Origin: Corydoras sp. C115
Taxonomy: Eukaryota > Chordata > Actinopteri > Siluriformes > Callichthyidae
Assembly: GCA_019802505.1 (NCBI GenBank)
Contig: JAFMOC010000086.1
Location: 124,001 to 188,000 of the forward strand
DNA: 64,000 nucleotides
Direction: 5' to 3'
The position numbers and the translations under genes are program-made. A model generated the notes under the pieces. The model searched no databases. It saw only the letters and a program-made list of their open reading frames with translations, and was not told the origin of the DNA. Of the stretch, positions 45,879 through 59,600 are shown one piece after another. Position 1 is the stretch's first letter; every line of letters starts with the position of its first letter.

Positions 45879-46011
45879 AAAAAAAGAAAAAGAAAACATG
45901 TACTACAGTCTATTAATGTAAAACTAGTAAGTGGAAAAAGTTAACCAAATAGACAAATAGACCAAGTAGTAAGTGGAAAATTTTGACATTGGAGCAATAT
46001 ATATACATGTA

Positions 46012-46072
46012 AGGGCAGTGGTTAGCACGTTCGCCCCTCAGCGAATCTGGGTGGAGTTTCCATGTTCTCACC
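46012..46072 (+). mobile_element. SINE head fragment
   Basis: GGCAGTGGTTAGCACGTTCGC joined to AATCTGGGTGGAGTTTCC; the B box is lost. Confidence 0.75.
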
Positions 46073-46269
46073 ACAAGTGAGTAGTTAGATATATGACTTT
46101 GCTGAATATACTGTATGACAATTTATTGTGGTCAGTATAACAAGTTAAACTACCATGTACTAAATACACAGCAATTAATGTCTAAATCGCTGGAAACAAA
46201 ATGAGTACTTAGTAACCTAAATTAAAATGGCTAAATTGGGTCAGTTAGCCATTATGCTCTATGGTGTCA

Positions 46270-46460
46270 TGTGTGGGGCAATTCGGAGAACTCAATTGAC
46301 TTCATCCATGTTTTTGGACTGTGGGAGGAAACCGGAGAACCCGGAGGAAACCCACGCAGACATGGGGAGAACAATGAAACTCCACCCAGATGGGGATTCG
46401 AACCGGGAATCCCCAGTGCTAAGAGGCGAACGTGCTAACCACTAAGCCATATGCCGCCCC
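46270..46460 (-). mobile_element. SINE copy, tail missing
   Basis: Head with CCATATGCCGCCCC and body to GGGGCAATTCGG; the 3' half is absent. Its 5' end lies next to the TA microsatellite. Confidence 0.88.
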
Positions 46461-46464
46461 AAAG

Positions 46465-46592
<128 letters not shown>

Positions 46593-47437
46593 GTTTACAC
46601 AAAGTTTGTTTACATAAAGTGTCCTCCATTAGACTATAACACTGAAATTGTGCTTTAAAATTTTAAGCCTTTAAATTAGCTGGCTCATAGCCATGGAGCA
46701 ATGTCCAAACATTGTAATCATCTCTACACTGCAACTTCTATTTTGTATTACTTGTAGCTCTGTTGTGCTTCTATCAGGGTGCATTTTCTAAGGGCTTGAC
46801 ATTAAGAAGAATAAATGGCACCGGTCCTGCAATGCAACATAATTCATCAAAGTCTGTGCTACAAGTAAACTAATCACAGAGCTGAGCATTTACACTCAGG
46901 GTGAATGCTAAAACATAGGCCATGTTTCTCAGTAGCCTCTTGGGATGCATGGAGTCTGGAGTGAAACCAGGTTTGGATTCCCATCTGGAGTGTCTGAATT
47001 CTCTTATTAGATTAAAAGCATTCTAATGCACTTCAGAATGACTCATGCAAATGTAAAGCTGTTTCAGCAGTGTGGGGGTGACTTTTAGGTTGTAGCTGAA
47101 CCTGATAATCGAATTACACTAATATTCAAGGTTCTAAAGTGATAGAGTAAGTATACACATACATGAAGTTCTCTTAGATGTTAATGTAGGAAAACAGATC
47201 GTGTACATCATATACATGTAAAGATCATAGGCCTTCAACTGTGTAATGTGTGCACTTTTAAATTAGTGATGCTTTTATCTACTAATTAATGCTGTGTTGC
47301 TTTTTTTTCTTCTAAAGATCAATTTATTCCTGTGCTTTTAATTTCTTTATTGATGCTTGAAACCTATAAATTATACACTAGCATTCTGAATTATGGAGTT
47401 ATGCCAAAATGCTGTTAAATGCACTATAATGCCATAC
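46593..47437. other. No recognised feature
   Basis: AT-rich DNA, nothing recognised. Confidence 0.4.
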
Positions 47438-47570
47438 ATATTGGCTCATATGTCTTTATGTGAAAATGAGCTTGAGTGCATCCCATTCTAAATCCATAAG
47501 GTTTAATATAATGTCCACCCTTTGAGGCTATAACATCATTAACTCTACAGGTTTCCACAAGGTGTAGACA
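47438..47570 (-). mobile_element. Tc1-like transposon end remnant
   Basis: GCATCCCATTCTAAATCCATA, AATATAATGTCCACCC and CTACAGGTTTCCACAAGG resemble the left part of a fish Tc1-like element (end plus the 3' end of its transposase). Confidence 0.5.
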
Positions 47571-47898
47571 CCCGATGCTGGTGTCCCAAAAGGGTTCCAA
47601 ATGTTGTTAGGTTCCAAATCTTAAAAGCTGATCCAGTCATCAGCTACTAGTTACCAATGATTCTGTCCCTGATGCTGGAGCCCTCTGAGTGGAGTACAAA
47701 AGTTTAGGGGAAAAAAAGAAAACCATACGAGTGTTGATCATCAATGCTTTGATTTATATAGGTATATGGATAGACAAAACACAAAACAAGGGCTTTCTTC
47801 CCACAGCCAGGTGCATGTGAAATAACTCCACACTTAGCCAATAAAACAACATGTATAAGAGTGTGAAACTTAAGTTTGATCATTTTACTTGGAACAGT
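47571..47898. other. No recognised feature
   Basis: Nothing recognised. Confidence 0.35.
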
Positions 47899-48155
47899 AA
47901 CTATCCATCCATTATCTTCCACTTTATCCTCTATTAGGGTTGCGGGGGGGTTCCCCATGCCCATCCAGGGGAGAAAGTCTCGGGCACTGGCTTGACACAC
48001 CCAGGACAGGGCGCCAATCTATTGCTGGGCACACACTCACTCACACAGACACGCACACATACACACTCTATATGGGGCAATTTGGAGAACTCAATTGACT
48101 TGATCCATGTTTTTGGACCATTGGAAGAAACCGGAGAACCCCGAGGAAATCCACA
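47899..48155 (-). mobile_element. SINE copy, 5'-truncated
   Basis: Tail CTATCCATCCATTATCTTCC to GAAATCCAC in the body; the tRNA head is missing. Confidence 0.9.
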
Positions 48156-48399
48156 AAAAGTGAGGCCTAGGAAATTAATGGTCACATGATCAACACATAC
48201 ACATGATTAAAGCCTCATAGTATGTTATAATAAATACATTTATGCATATATCTTACCTACATCAAATGACTATCTATTTCAATCTGTAATATATTAAGCA
48301 AATAAATATTTATTTTACATTATAACCTTAAACATGTCAAATTACACTGTAGTTGTTTAATGAAATCATTCTGGATCTCCAACACAGCAGTTCAATCTC

Positions 48400-49385
48400 A
48401 TTGAGGTTTGGACTTGACTGATGACTGATGGAAATGACTGATCCATGGCACAACATTGTTTGTCGGGTATCATTTTGTAAACTTGCTGGTGCATTTGGGA
48501 TCTTTGTCCCAAAATGCTTTTGCTATACAGTTCAAATCCTCACCTCTCCACCACCATACTTTACAGTTGGTTTGGTATGCTGTGCAAATATGCTGTGTTT
48601 GGTTTATAAACCACAGTTAGACAGATTGTATACAACCACTCATGTCCTGTCATTGTCCTAAACTATAAAAATATGGTAGAAATTTAAATGTGTTGTTCCA
48701 TGACTGAATCATGGCCCAGATGTACTGAAACACACCCAAACAATTATAAAACCACCATCTCTAACAGACAGGTTTATGGTTTTATGCTGGAATGCAGTGG
48801 TTTACTTAATGAAAAGATCTACTTTGGTCTCATCCATTCAGAAAATAAACGTTTGATATATACATTTTTAAGTAATCTTTTTTTGCCTACTATGCTTACA
48901 CACAGATAATTTTTTCCTGTATATTAAACCTATCCTTACAATGAAAAACACATATACACACACACTGAGAGAAGTGTATATGTGCAGTGAAACACATATA
49001 CACACACTTGGGGAGAGCATCAGCCTTTTTCTTAAATTCCTTCTATGCCCACCATCATTGTTGTTTATTGCTCTCCTGATGGTGGACTACTACACACCTT
49101 GATTGTAATGACTGGCATTTCTGTAAATTATTGAAGTTCTAATTCTTTAGTGAACTTTTCCAACCTGATGAACATCAGAAACTTTTTCCCGAGGTGCTCA
49201 GAAATCTGCTCTGTTTCTGCCATGATACACTACAAACAAGTTGCAAATAAATCACACTTTCATAGATTTCTACTCTTAAAATGAAACAAAGCATACTCAT
49301 ACATGATTGTCATACCATTTTCACATTTAAATTATCCACTTATCCTAAAGGTTCCCACACTTTTGCCAGTCATATATGTCGAAAC
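48400..49385 (-). mobile_element. Degenerate Tc1-like transposon
   Basis: The right end GGTTCCCACACTTTTGCCAG looks like a Tc1-like terminal repeat. Reading leftward on the minus strand, MAETEQISEHLGKKFLMFIR at about 49220 resembles a transposase start, and CACCACCATACTTTACAG near 48550 (reverse) is a usual piece of such genes. Many stops; a repeat of CACATATACACACAC near 48948 and 48990 is secondary. Confidence 0.45.
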
Positions 49386-49921
49386 ATTACAAGCAAATTA
49401 AATATTAAGTATTTTTTTTATTTCACCTATTTTATTAAGTCCTTGTCATCTTCTTCTAGGATTTATTTAGAAATCTGATCATTTTTCATCATATTTTGTC
49501 TGTTAAATAAATGTTTAATAAAAAAAAATGTTTGTTTTTAGTGTATTATTAGAAAATGGTTATAGGTAGTACATACACTCCACCATAACATTCAAACTCA
49601 TTGTTGTTTTCAAAGTGACTAATCAATGCTTATTACCTGCATCACTTCATTTAATTAATACTATCACAGTTGCAATTTTTGAAGCAGCTTACATTACAGA
49701 TAAATGTTAGGTTAAATCGCCCTCTACTGGTGCACATCTCTAAAACAGGTGTCTACAGTCCAAAAATGTTCTTGTAACTACAGTCTGATTGAAAGTTTTG
49801 GAATGAAACATATACATAATGGATAACATAAAAGCATACTCTTGAGATTAAAATGAAAGATAGTTGATGAAAAGTGAAAAAAAATGTAGGATTTCATCCT
49901 TTCATTGTGTTAAAGTGCTAA
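49386..49921. other. No recognised feature
   Basis: AT-rich DNA; nothing recognised. Confidence 0.4.
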
Positions 49922-50152
49922 ATACAATTTACATTGCATTTGGCAGACACTTTTAGCAAAAGCAACTTACAAGTATCCCAACTTGGTTGGGGTCAGAACA
50001 CAGGGTTCATATAAGGGTAATAAGATATAGATAAGCAATAACGGTAAAGGGTCTTTCTCAAGGACCCACACTGGTAACTTCAATGGATCTGGGATTTGAA
50101 CCTACAACCTTCAGATTAATAGCCCAACACCCTAACCACTGAGCTACCATGG
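49922..50152 (-). mobile_element. Second tRNA-derived SINE family
   Basis: On the minus strand it starts GCCATGGTAGCTCAGTGG (A box) and has GGTTGTAGGTTCAAATCCC (B box), then CCTTGAGAAAGACCC, and ends CTTGTAAGTTGCTTTTGC and GTGTCTGCCAAATGC. The tail is L2-like. It is not the family of the 19 other copies. Confidence 0.85.
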
Positions 50153-51582
50153 CATTTAAAAGTAAAACTTAAATTTGGAAAAAATATTAATTAAATTTTG
50201 AGACATTATGGCTATTCTCACACCAGAAGTGTATCTTTGGAGTAAGAAGGATGTTTTATTTAATAAGAGCCTAATTTGTTTGATAATGCTGTTGGAGCTC
50301 ATATGATTTATTTTCATCTGTCAAACAGCAAATATACTTTTGCTTATGCTGGCTAACATGAAGATATATTTGATTCGGTTACATTTTTAGGACATAAACC
50401 AGATCTAAAATGCTTATACAAAATTCTCAAACACAATGCATGTGTGTTAAAACACTTTTGAAGGTGTAGAGTGAGAAATTCTCCATGAAAATACAAGTTT
50501 GCTTTTTCTTCACTAAAAAACTGTCACAAAGCAGCTCTTCAGCGCTTGTAATTTTAATAAAGTTTTAAGAGATTCCTAATGGTTTCTGTGTAGGCATATG
50601 TATAGGAGTGATACATGGGGAATTGAAAGAGTGCCCATCAGTGATAGAAACGTGCCGATGGCAGCATTGGATTAGACAGCACGGAAAGAGAAATGGCGTG
50701 TTTATTTGTTGACAGTCACGTCTGTTTAGTTAATCTAGGAATAAAATCCTTCTGTGTGAATCCTTTATTCATTTCTCATTATCTTTCGTAGTGTGACAGA
50801 TTTGTGCCGAATCCCAGGATGATAAGGTAGCATTCAGAGTAAAGCAGAAGTCTGTGGGCTTCACAGGCATGTTCTCCAGCAAGGATGGCCAACATCCCTC
50901 AGCTGTCTGGGGGAAGTGAGATGAAGTGGCGTGAATGGGGCAAGCGGAGGATGCCAGTGGTACCGCTGAGATGGGAGACAGTATACCATTGTTCAACAGC
51001 CTCTGGCATCCTCTGTGAGACATGATTGATCAGATACAGGAATGGGATTTATTCATGTAAATACATTATATGCAGCATGCTGCTTGATGTATCTGCAGCC
51101 GGAATCATGAGCCACTTTAAACTTTCTTTATCCCTTCTCATATACTTGCACACACACCATTAGCGGAACCTCCAGCTGGTACTTTAATTACCTTTTATTA
51201 CCATTCATTGCCTTTGGAACTGCCTTTTCCCTTAGCGGCATCCACACAATGGCTATTTGCAATACTCTCTTCCTTTGAAACTTTAAAAGTGTCATTATGA
51301 ATAAATTATTTTGTATGGTTCTCAGGATCCCCCTGCAGTTGTAGGATCTAATTCACCTTTTTCCATTTAAAGCTCTTTTTTTTGCTGACAAAGAGCAAGT
51401 TTGCAGGCCTATACTTAAACATGACTCATGAAAAGAAATCATGTCTCGTTACCTAGTGTTCGAACAGGCACTGTGGCTGATTTGGCAGTCAAAACCAAAA
51501 GTACCACATATCCTAAATAAGCACAAGCTTTGGTTCCGGCACAAAGTAAAATGAAGTAGCTCAAAATGCAACAAAGAAATCC
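50153..51582. other. No recognised feature
   Basis: About 1.4 kb without recognised repeats. An open frame on the minus strand at 50769-51023 (84 codons) has no known motif and is not supported as a gene. Confidence 0.4.
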
Positions 51583-51832
51583 ATCCATTATCTTCCTCTT
51601 TATCCTCTACTAAGGTCGCAGGGGGGTTCCCCATGCCCATCCAGGGGAGAACGTTTCGGGCGCTGGGCAAATACATCCTGGACAGGGCGCCAATCTATCC
51701 CTGGGCACACACTCACTCACACAGACACACACACTCTCTCTACGGGGTAATTTGGAGAATTCAATTGACCATGATCCATGTTTTTTGGAAATCGGAGAAC
51801 CCGGAAGAAACACACGCGGACACCCAGAAGAA
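51583..51832 (-). mobile_element. SINE copy, 5'-truncated
   Basis: Tail ATCCATCCATTATCTTCC to CGCGGACACC; head absent, with a small body deletion at TTTTTTGGAAATCGG. Confidence 0.88.
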
Positions 51833-52108
51833 GCCACCTACCTATTAAAGATATCTGTCTTGAAAATATATATATATAGATTACCTTTGGATGTTTTTTT
51901 TTCTAGCTTCCACATTTTTTGCAGTGATTTAATTGTAAACTTGTTCAGTCAGCTTGATAAATCACACATTAAAAAAAAAAAAGAATGGGAATGAGCTGGA
52001 AGTTGTTTATTGTTTAATATTTGATAGTAGAAAAAAAATCATATAAGAAAAGAGTTAAGATTTTCGAGATTAGCTCATGAAAAATGTAATATTAATCTAA
52101 TACCGCAT

Positions 52109-52239
52109 CTTCCATCCATCCATTAATCCATTATCTTCCGCTTTATCCTATATTAGGGTCGCGGGGGTTCCCCATGCCCATCCAGGTAATCCCTAGTGCT
52201 GAGAGGTGAACGTGCAAACCACTAAGCCACCATGCCGCC
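52109..52239 (-). mobile_element. SINE deletion derivative (head plus tail)
   Basis: Tail CCATTATCTTCCGCTTTATCC to CATGCCCATCCAG is joined directly to GTAATCCCTAGTGCTGAGAGG and the tRNA head; the whole middle body is lost. Confidence 0.88.
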
Positions 52240-52539
52240 CAAGACATAAAATATTCTTACACAGATAGCTTTTTTTCTGTATTGTTTGCTATTTCTGAAA
52301 AAAAGAATAAAATAATTAATAAAATGTATTTAATAAATTAAATAAAAAATAAATTGATCGTGCATTTTATACTTTAAGCCAGTTGAAATGCCAGGCTGAC
52401 AGAAAACCTCATGACAGATATTCCAGGTCTGATACTTGTGAAATACTGTGGTGGTATATTTACATTGTATTTTCAGCAGGAGCTGGGCAAGTGATCAGGT
52501 CTGACAGAAAAATGGATGATATCAAATATATTAAATTTC

Positions 52540-52784
52540 CAATCTATCGCTGGACACACACTCACTCACAGAGACACACACAAACAAACACACTCTATAT
52601 GGGGCGATTTTGGAGAATTCAACTGACCTTGATCCATGTTTTTGGACTGTGGGAGAAAACCAGAGACCACGGAGGAAACCGGACACGGGGAGAACATGGA
52701 AACACGACCCATATTGGGATTTGAACCAGGAATTCCTAGCACTGAGAGGCGAACGTGATAACCACTAAGCCACCGTGCCACCCC
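52540..52784 (-). mobile_element. SINE copy, tail missing
   Basis: Body from CAATCTATCGCTGGAC and head to GCCACCGTGCCACCCC. The 3' third is absent. Confidence 0.88.
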
Positions 52785-53852
52785 AAAACTAATATTATTT
52801 AAAATCCTTTTTTTAATAATTACCCTAACTTGAATTTAGTCAGCACAGCAATGCATTTTTTGCACAAAACAAAAAATGTCAATACATCACTGCATATATT
52901 GTCTCATGTAGAAAGTAGGCAATAGATCCACCAATGACTAGATTAGATAGAGCCACCAATGACTATGATTTCTGCTCGCAGAACCAAATAGATTAATAAA
53001 TTTTAATATGTTGTGTATTATTACTGTTTCTTGTTGAACTGTTGTAGGACAACAGAATACCCTAAAAATGAATGTAATATTTATCTTGTTGTATTAGATT
53101 GTGTGTCTTAATTCAAAATATATTAAGGCTTTATAGACATCTCTATTGCCACTAACTCACAGGAGAAATGTCTTCACTACTGAACACTGTGCCTTTTGCC
53201 AGCAGACATCTAATATATTGCATCTGTGATGATGAGCTGAGTATGAATATTTTATGCCATACAATAATTTGCAATATGATAAAAAAAAAGCTTTGTTTAG
53301 TTTCAGTGAACATACACTAAGCCTGTACAGAACAACAGTCATTTACCAATGTAAAGTGTTGGTCTGTATAGAAAGGTAGACCATTTTTATTTTTGTTTGA
53401 CTTTTTTTGAAGTTTTGCATCTGAAGTAAGTGTTAAAATTAAGCTTTTCTTAACACATTATGATTACATTTACACTTGTAGTGCTGCTTGGTAATCGGCC
53501 AAACCCTTTATTAAAACACTACATACAAACTGACTATTTTATGTGTTACTTTAATTCATGTAATATCATAGTTATGTATATTTAAATTTTTTATTTTTTG
53601 AGTGTTGGCAGTGTGCATCCATAAGTCATATGGCTTTATTGATTGCCACCAAGTTACACTTCACAGGTTACATCCTGACATGACACCATATACATTCCTA
53701 CAAGTTAAAAAATACAAAGCACAGACCATAATGCAAAAACTGAGTTTGACTTGTCAACACAGATTTTCATAAAATTAGTTTTATGTATTACATTACATAC
53801 TATATATGTATATACACTTCCTGCTTTCTATGTTTTTCCATTATGTATTCTC
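52785..53852. other. No recognised feature
   Basis: AT-rich DNA; nothing recognised. Confidence 0.4.
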
Positions 53853-53869
53853 TCTCTCTCGCTCTCTCT

Positions 53870-53933
<64 letters not shown>

Positions 53934-53939
53934 CATACA
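53853..53939. repeat. (TC)n(TA)n(CA)n microsatellite
   Basis: CT repeats, then about 28 TA units, then CATACATA, ending at the Tc1 element. Confidence 0.97.
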
Positions 53940-55569
53940 CAGTCATATGCAAAAGTTTGGGCACCCCTGTTAATCTTAATCATTTTTAGTTCTAAATATT
54001 TGGGTGTTTGCAACAGCTATTTCAGTTTGATAACTGATGGACACAGTAATATTTCAGGACTGAAATGAGGTTTATTGTACAGAAAATGTGCAATATGCAT
54101 TAAACCAAAATATAACAGGTGCAAAAGTATGGGCACCTCAACAGCAGTTGAGTATAACATAATATAACATAAGCGATATTTAGTAGATCCTCCTTTTGCA
54201 AAAATAACAGCCTCTAGTCGCTTCCTGTAGCTTTTAATCAGTTCCTGGATCCTGGATGAAGGTATTTTTGACCATTTCTCTTTAAAAAACAATTCCAGTT
54301 CAGTTAAGTTTGATGGCCGCCAAGCATGGACAGCCCACTTCAAATCATCCCACAGATGTTCAATGATATTCAGGTCTGGGGACTGGGATGGCCATTCCAG
54401 AACATTGTAATTGTTCCTCTGCATGAATGCCTGAGTAGATTTGGAGCGGTGTTTTGGATCGTCTTGCTGAAATATCCATCCCCGGCATAACTTCAACTTT
54501 GTCACTGATTCTTGAACATTATTCTCAAGAATCTGCTGATACTGAGTGGAATCCATGCGACCCTCAACTTTAACAAGATTCGCAGTGCCGGCATTGGCCA
54601 CACAGCCCCAAAGCATGATGGAACCTCCACCAAATTTTACAGTGGGTAGCAAGTGTTTTTCTTGGAATGCTGTTTTTTTGACACCTTTTTGTATGACCAA
54701 ACAACTTAATCTTTGTTTCATCAGTCCACAGGACCTTCTTCCAAAATGAAGCTGGCTTGTCCAAATGTGCTTTTGCATACCTCAGGCGACTCTGTTTGTG
54801 GCGTGCTTCCAGAAACGGCTTCTTTCACATCACTCTCCCATACAGCTTCTCCTTGTGCAAAGTGCGCTGTATTGTTGACCGATGCACAGTGACACCATCT
54901 GCAGCAAGATGATGCTGCAGCTCTTTGGAGGTGGTCTGTGGATTGTCCTTGACTGTTCTCACCATTCTTCTCCTCTGCCTTTTTGATATTTTTCTTGGCC
55001 TGGCACTTCTGGGCTTAACAATAACTGTCCCTGTGGTCTTCCATTTCCTTACTATGTTCCTCACAGTGGGAACTGACAGGTTAAATCTCTGAGACAACTT
55101 TTTGTAGTCTTCCCCTGAACAACTATGTTGAACAATCTTTGTTTTCAGATTATTTGAGAGTTGTTTTGAGGAGCCCATGATGCCACTCTTCAGAAGAGAT
55201 TCAAATAGGAGAACAACTTGCAATTAGCCACCTTAAATACCTTTACTCATGATTGGATACACCTGGCTATGGAGTTCAAAGCTCAATGAGGTTACCAAAC
55301 CAATTTTGTGCTTCAGTACGTCAGTAAAAAGTAGTTTTCAAATCAATAAAATAATAAGGGTACCCATACTTTTGCACCTGTCATATTTCGGTTTAATGCA
55401 TATTGCACATTTTATGTTAGTACAATAAACTTCATTTCAAGCCTGAAATATTACTGTGTCCATCAGTTATTAGAAATATCAAACTGAAATGGCAGTTGCA
55501 AACACCCAAATATTTAGAACTAAAAATGATTAAGAATAATAGGGGTGCCCAAACTTTTGCATATGACTG
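53940..55569 (-). mobile_element. Tc1-like transposon with long inverted repeats
   Basis: A 1.63-kb element with inverted repeats of about 200 bp at both ends: CAGTCATATGCAAAAGTTTGG outside, GGTGCAAAAGTATGGGCACC at the inner side. The right end is followed by TA; the left end abuts a TA/CA microsatellite. One broken transposase gene on the minus strand. Confidence 0.93.
54017..55178 (-). pseudogene. Tc1-like transposase, stop and frameshift
   Basis: Starts at the ATG at 55178 (MGSSKQLSNNLKTKIVQHSC). Residues 1-110 form the two-part helix-turn-helix DNA-binding domain (YKKLSQRFNLSVPTVRNIV, SARPRKISKRQRRR). An in-frame TGA at 54825-54827 (after GRVM) is followed by KKPFLEARHKQ and VLWTDETKIKLFG with the first aspartate. 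A frame change near 54680 in an A/T run leads to the rest: GGGSIMLWGC, FQQDDPKHRS (second aspartate) and SPDLNIIEHLW (glutamate). Domain order and length are normal otherwise. Confidence 0.92.
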
Positions 55570-55759
55570 TATATATCAAAAAAGCAGTAATGTTATTATA
55601 CCATGACAAAATTTGTATCAGATGAGCATATTTATTTACCAGCAGTTCTAATTAGACACAAAATAATAATTACATGAATAACTAATTTGGCACATGGTAG
55701 AAACGAGGCATGAACTTAGTGGTCTCTTGCAATATAAACTGTAAATCTAAAGTCAAAGA

Positions 55760-55890
55760 CATTGGCTCATTTGTTGCTGCACATTTCAATTTTCCTATAA
55801 TCCAACATCAGTGCTCACAAGATGCTGCCTACAGGCTGCTGGTGGCTGAGCATTTTTGTTTAGTGGATTATTCTTAGTCTAGCAGTGAAA
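55760..55890 (+). mobile_element. Non-autonomous DNA transposon fragment
   Basis: CAGTGCTCACAAGATGCTGCC, GGCTGAGCATTTTTG and TGGATTATTCTTAGTCTAGC resemble the centre of the palindromic fish element seen at 30648 and 45200. Confidence 0.45.
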
Positions 55891-56636
55891 TCAGTGAAAA
55901 GAGTAACATAAAATTTTAATTCATAATGAATTAGGATTAAATCAATTAAAATTATGTGAGCTACTTATTTATTAAGTTTCAAAACATGGCATAGCCTTAT
56001 GTATACTCATTAACCTAAATGTTAAAAAGAACAAAACAAATGCATACAGAATATTACACACGCAACACAAAACTGAATTAAAAAGTTTTTGGTGCGAGTA
56101 TGTCTAATCACTGTAATAATCTTTTTTTAAACAGATTAAGGTCAGTACTAGGGCAACACCTGTGAACAATGACTATTTGGCTAACAATATGTTTTAATTA
56201 ATGGCAAGATTAATTAAGGTAAGCCAAATATTTACAAGCTTAATGTAAAACTTGAATTCATCGACAAGTTAAATGTCAGCTCAAGCAATACCCTATGCAT
56301 GGAGTTCATTTTATTTCACACATCAAAATGAAAAAAAAAATCAATGCAACTTTGTCCCCATAAACATAGATTTCATTAAATAAAAAATTAACACATCACA
56401 TCGTTGTACGTAACACGTTGTTAATGCATTATTTAAAAATGCTCCTTATTCCAACAAATGCACTTTGACTTCCATTAAAAATGATTAAATATTTTTAAAA
56501 TCTATAACTTTTGTCATAATCACTAGTGTAAGAAATTCTTAGGTATTTCTTTGGAATGCATATTTTATACAGAATTCTTTTTTCAAAAATCATACAAAAA
56601 TATTTCATCATTATTTAAGGAAAAAAAATATTTATA
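55891..56636. other. Downstream region of dsel
   Basis: AT-rich, no mobile element recognised. It likely holds the 3' untranslated region of dsel. Confidence 0.5.
56310..56315 (-). promoter_or_regulatory. Candidate poly(A) signal of dsel
   Basis: AATAAA on the minus strand, about 320 bp past the dsel stop. Other A-rich hexamers lie closer; the choice is tentative. Confidence 0.3.
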
Positions 56637-59600
56637 TCACACAAAGGAAGCATGTCTCTTGTATCCAAGTGTGTCCATGACAGTTCCGCAAACCCTTTCT
56701 ACAAGCTGAATCTCTTCTATGGCCATGTTCTTTCTCCACATTTTAATTTTGGCAGGTGATATGTCCCCTTCATAGACTAAATGAAACAAATTTGTGGAGG
56801 TAGCAAACAAAAGCTGGTTTACTGCAGCTGGTGCAACTGGCACGCCAAGAAATCTGTGTATGTTTTCTGCTGTATCTTCTGGGAATTCAACAATGTCCTC
56901 AAATTTCACTCTAAGGTAAGAATTTGAAGGCAGGTCTGAGCTAACCCTTAGGCTGGCAACGGTGTGACCTAGCCAGAGGTGAGCGAGAAGCAGTACGGGG
57001 CTTGTGCCCGGCTGAGCAAGAAGAGACTGCAGAGGCTGAAAGGCTTTGTTAAATCTGTCACACTTCTGCCCTATCTGGTCAGTAGCCTGATTGAGCATGT
57101 TAAGCAAGTGTTTTCTAATTTTCTTGCTTGAATAAAGGCTGGGTTTGGTGTTATACAGCATGAGGTAGATCCAAGCCCGGGGATCCCGAATCACTTGAAC
57201 AGTGCGAAGAGTATGTCCTACAACTTCATGAATAAATGCTAGTTTTAAGGACCAGCTTCCACTTCTTAAATTAAGAACAGGGCAGGCATTTGGAAATGAC
57301 ACCAAGTGCTTCCTTAAAGCCTTAATATATTCCACTTCTCTGTTTTTGCTCCTTGGCTCAGTTAGCAGCCTCCGCTTGTGCTTTGATTCCCGAATGTCAG
57401 TTTTAATCTTGTAAAGCTGAATGTTCTGCAGATGCAATTTGATGCCATGCACCATAGAGTGGAACCACCCTTGAATTGCTCGATATTTCCCACTTTGTGC
57501 ATCTCCTCTTGACCACTCGCAGGCGTCTACAAAAGAGTCAGGTTCAAAAGTGGCTTCCGGGACGCGAAAATACATTGAAGGAATACTCAGGTATACAAAG
57601 TCTGAGCTGTTGTCATAAAGGGGCTGAAGAATCTCAGCTCCAGAGCCTGGCAGGGAGGTTATGATTAAAAATGGTAGAGGGTGTGACATGTAGAAAGGCA
57701 GGACAGCTTTTGTAACAGACTCCTTGGCTACATGAATGTCACTCCACACAATGCCACATAACAACTTCTCACAACGATAGGACATCACAACAAATTCCAA
57801 AACCCAGAAAAATAGGACAGCAATTACAGCCCAGCGGAAAACTACACGAGAGGACACTTTAAACTTTTGCTTTAAGGTCAGAAAAGTAATTCCAAAACAA
57901 AGAATCCAGACTGATAGCACATTCAATAAAAAACCTAAATTAAAAGTGGTATCTTTGTTAATTTGGCTGGCTAAAGGTTCGATTCCTTGACCAAAATTAA
58001 TAACCCTTTGTTTGTTCTCCATTTTAGCAAATCCTGCGAAACCCAAGTAGCTGTGTCTGGCACCTATGTCTTTGTAATTTGTTGCAACAGTCACAGTGGT
58101 CTCTGTTTCATTTAGTGTAACAGAAAGTTTAACTCCATTTTTGCTACTGTCAATAAATCTGCATGCTGAAACTTTAACAAAAGGTCCATGCATTAGATAT
58201 GCAACTCTGGTGACTAAACCATCCATAGAAAAAGTCACATTAATGAACTGCGTCCATCTTTTTTTGAATTCGGCGACCTGCTCCACTTCTTGTATCCTGC
58301 CTACTGGACTGGCTCCCTGATCGTCCAGCCAGAACATCTCATAATGTGCATCCCACACATCCATCATAGCTCCACTGAATCTGCCGAGAGACCTATGAGG
58401 AACATACCTTAAGTCAATGTCAAGGTTGTGAAAAAAGGCACTAAATGAAGTCAGTGGAGACTTTTCTTGTTTTTCAACATGATCAAGGACCAATAAAGTC
58501 TGAGAATTAAGTAGAACCAGGGCTCGATAAACACTGTTTAGCTTCATAACAGATGAATAAGATGACACTGCCTCGCCACTAACGAACATGGTGTCTTGAT
58601 GCGAAGATGCTGCAATAACTTCACCAGCACTGTCTCCAACTTCCTTCTCTCCCCATCGCAACCACTTAGAGCACTCCCCTAGCTGTCCCTCCCATGGTTC
58701 ATTGCAGTGGCTTGTTGGTGAAGGAGCAAATACCAAAACATTGTTCAGGTAGCTGTATTTTGGCCCATAAAGAGCTTCGGAGACAAATGCCTGCCCATTT
58801 GGGGCAAAGGTAAAAGAGTTCTGATCAGGGTGTTCGTGACCTGGGTTGAAGTTAGTCCAGCCATCAAGCCAGGAATAGGGCTTGGCATGAACAATGTCAT
58901 ATACTGCTCGCCCACCTAGTCTTCCTGATTTGAAAGACACAAATGTGTTGTCTTGGCTGGAAGGCAAGCTTGCACCATATGTCACCACTCCCCAGTTTGA
59001 AAAGATATGCATGCTTGCTTTTCTGAAATTTTGTGGGGCTTGGGGGACAAGTTCTGGGTCATACCAGATGAACTCGGTGTGTAAAGTAGCCCAGCGCTGT
59101 GCTACTGATGGCACCATAGGGCCTTCTTTTGGCCGATGCATTCTGATTTGCTGTGCCAGCCAGTTCCCAGATCCATTCCTAAGCACAAATGTATCCAAGA
59201 AAACTAGTTGACTCTCAGGTCCATAAAACCAATTGTAGTTGGAGTCTGCGATGCCCACTGATCTTTGAAAACCAGGCAACATAGTGAAGTAATAAAACTT
59301 GAAGTGAGCTTGGAGCCAGTTGTTTCCAGTGTTGTCAATATCAAAATGGCGTGAAGCTAGAAAAACATACTGAGTAACGGATTTAGCAGTGTAGCTTCCA
59401 TATGCCACACCTTCATCCAGGGAACCATCAACAATGTGGTTTAAGAGAAACATAGTTTTTTCCATGTAGTTCACTGCCACTTGCTTCCACATCATGGTTT
59501 CCCGATCATTATGCAAACCAGTGACGATAGCTCCAATAAGAATGGCAAGGATGTTGGTTGTCTGGTGGTTCTGAAGAAACTGTCTGCCCCAACCCCTGTG

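Noticed and set aside
50769..51023. 84-codon open frame on the minus strand
   Set aside because: No motif, no splice context and no homolog recognised.
53751..54068. Open frame with Ile-Tyr run next to the Tc1 element
   Set aside because: It is read through the microsatellite at 53853-53939.
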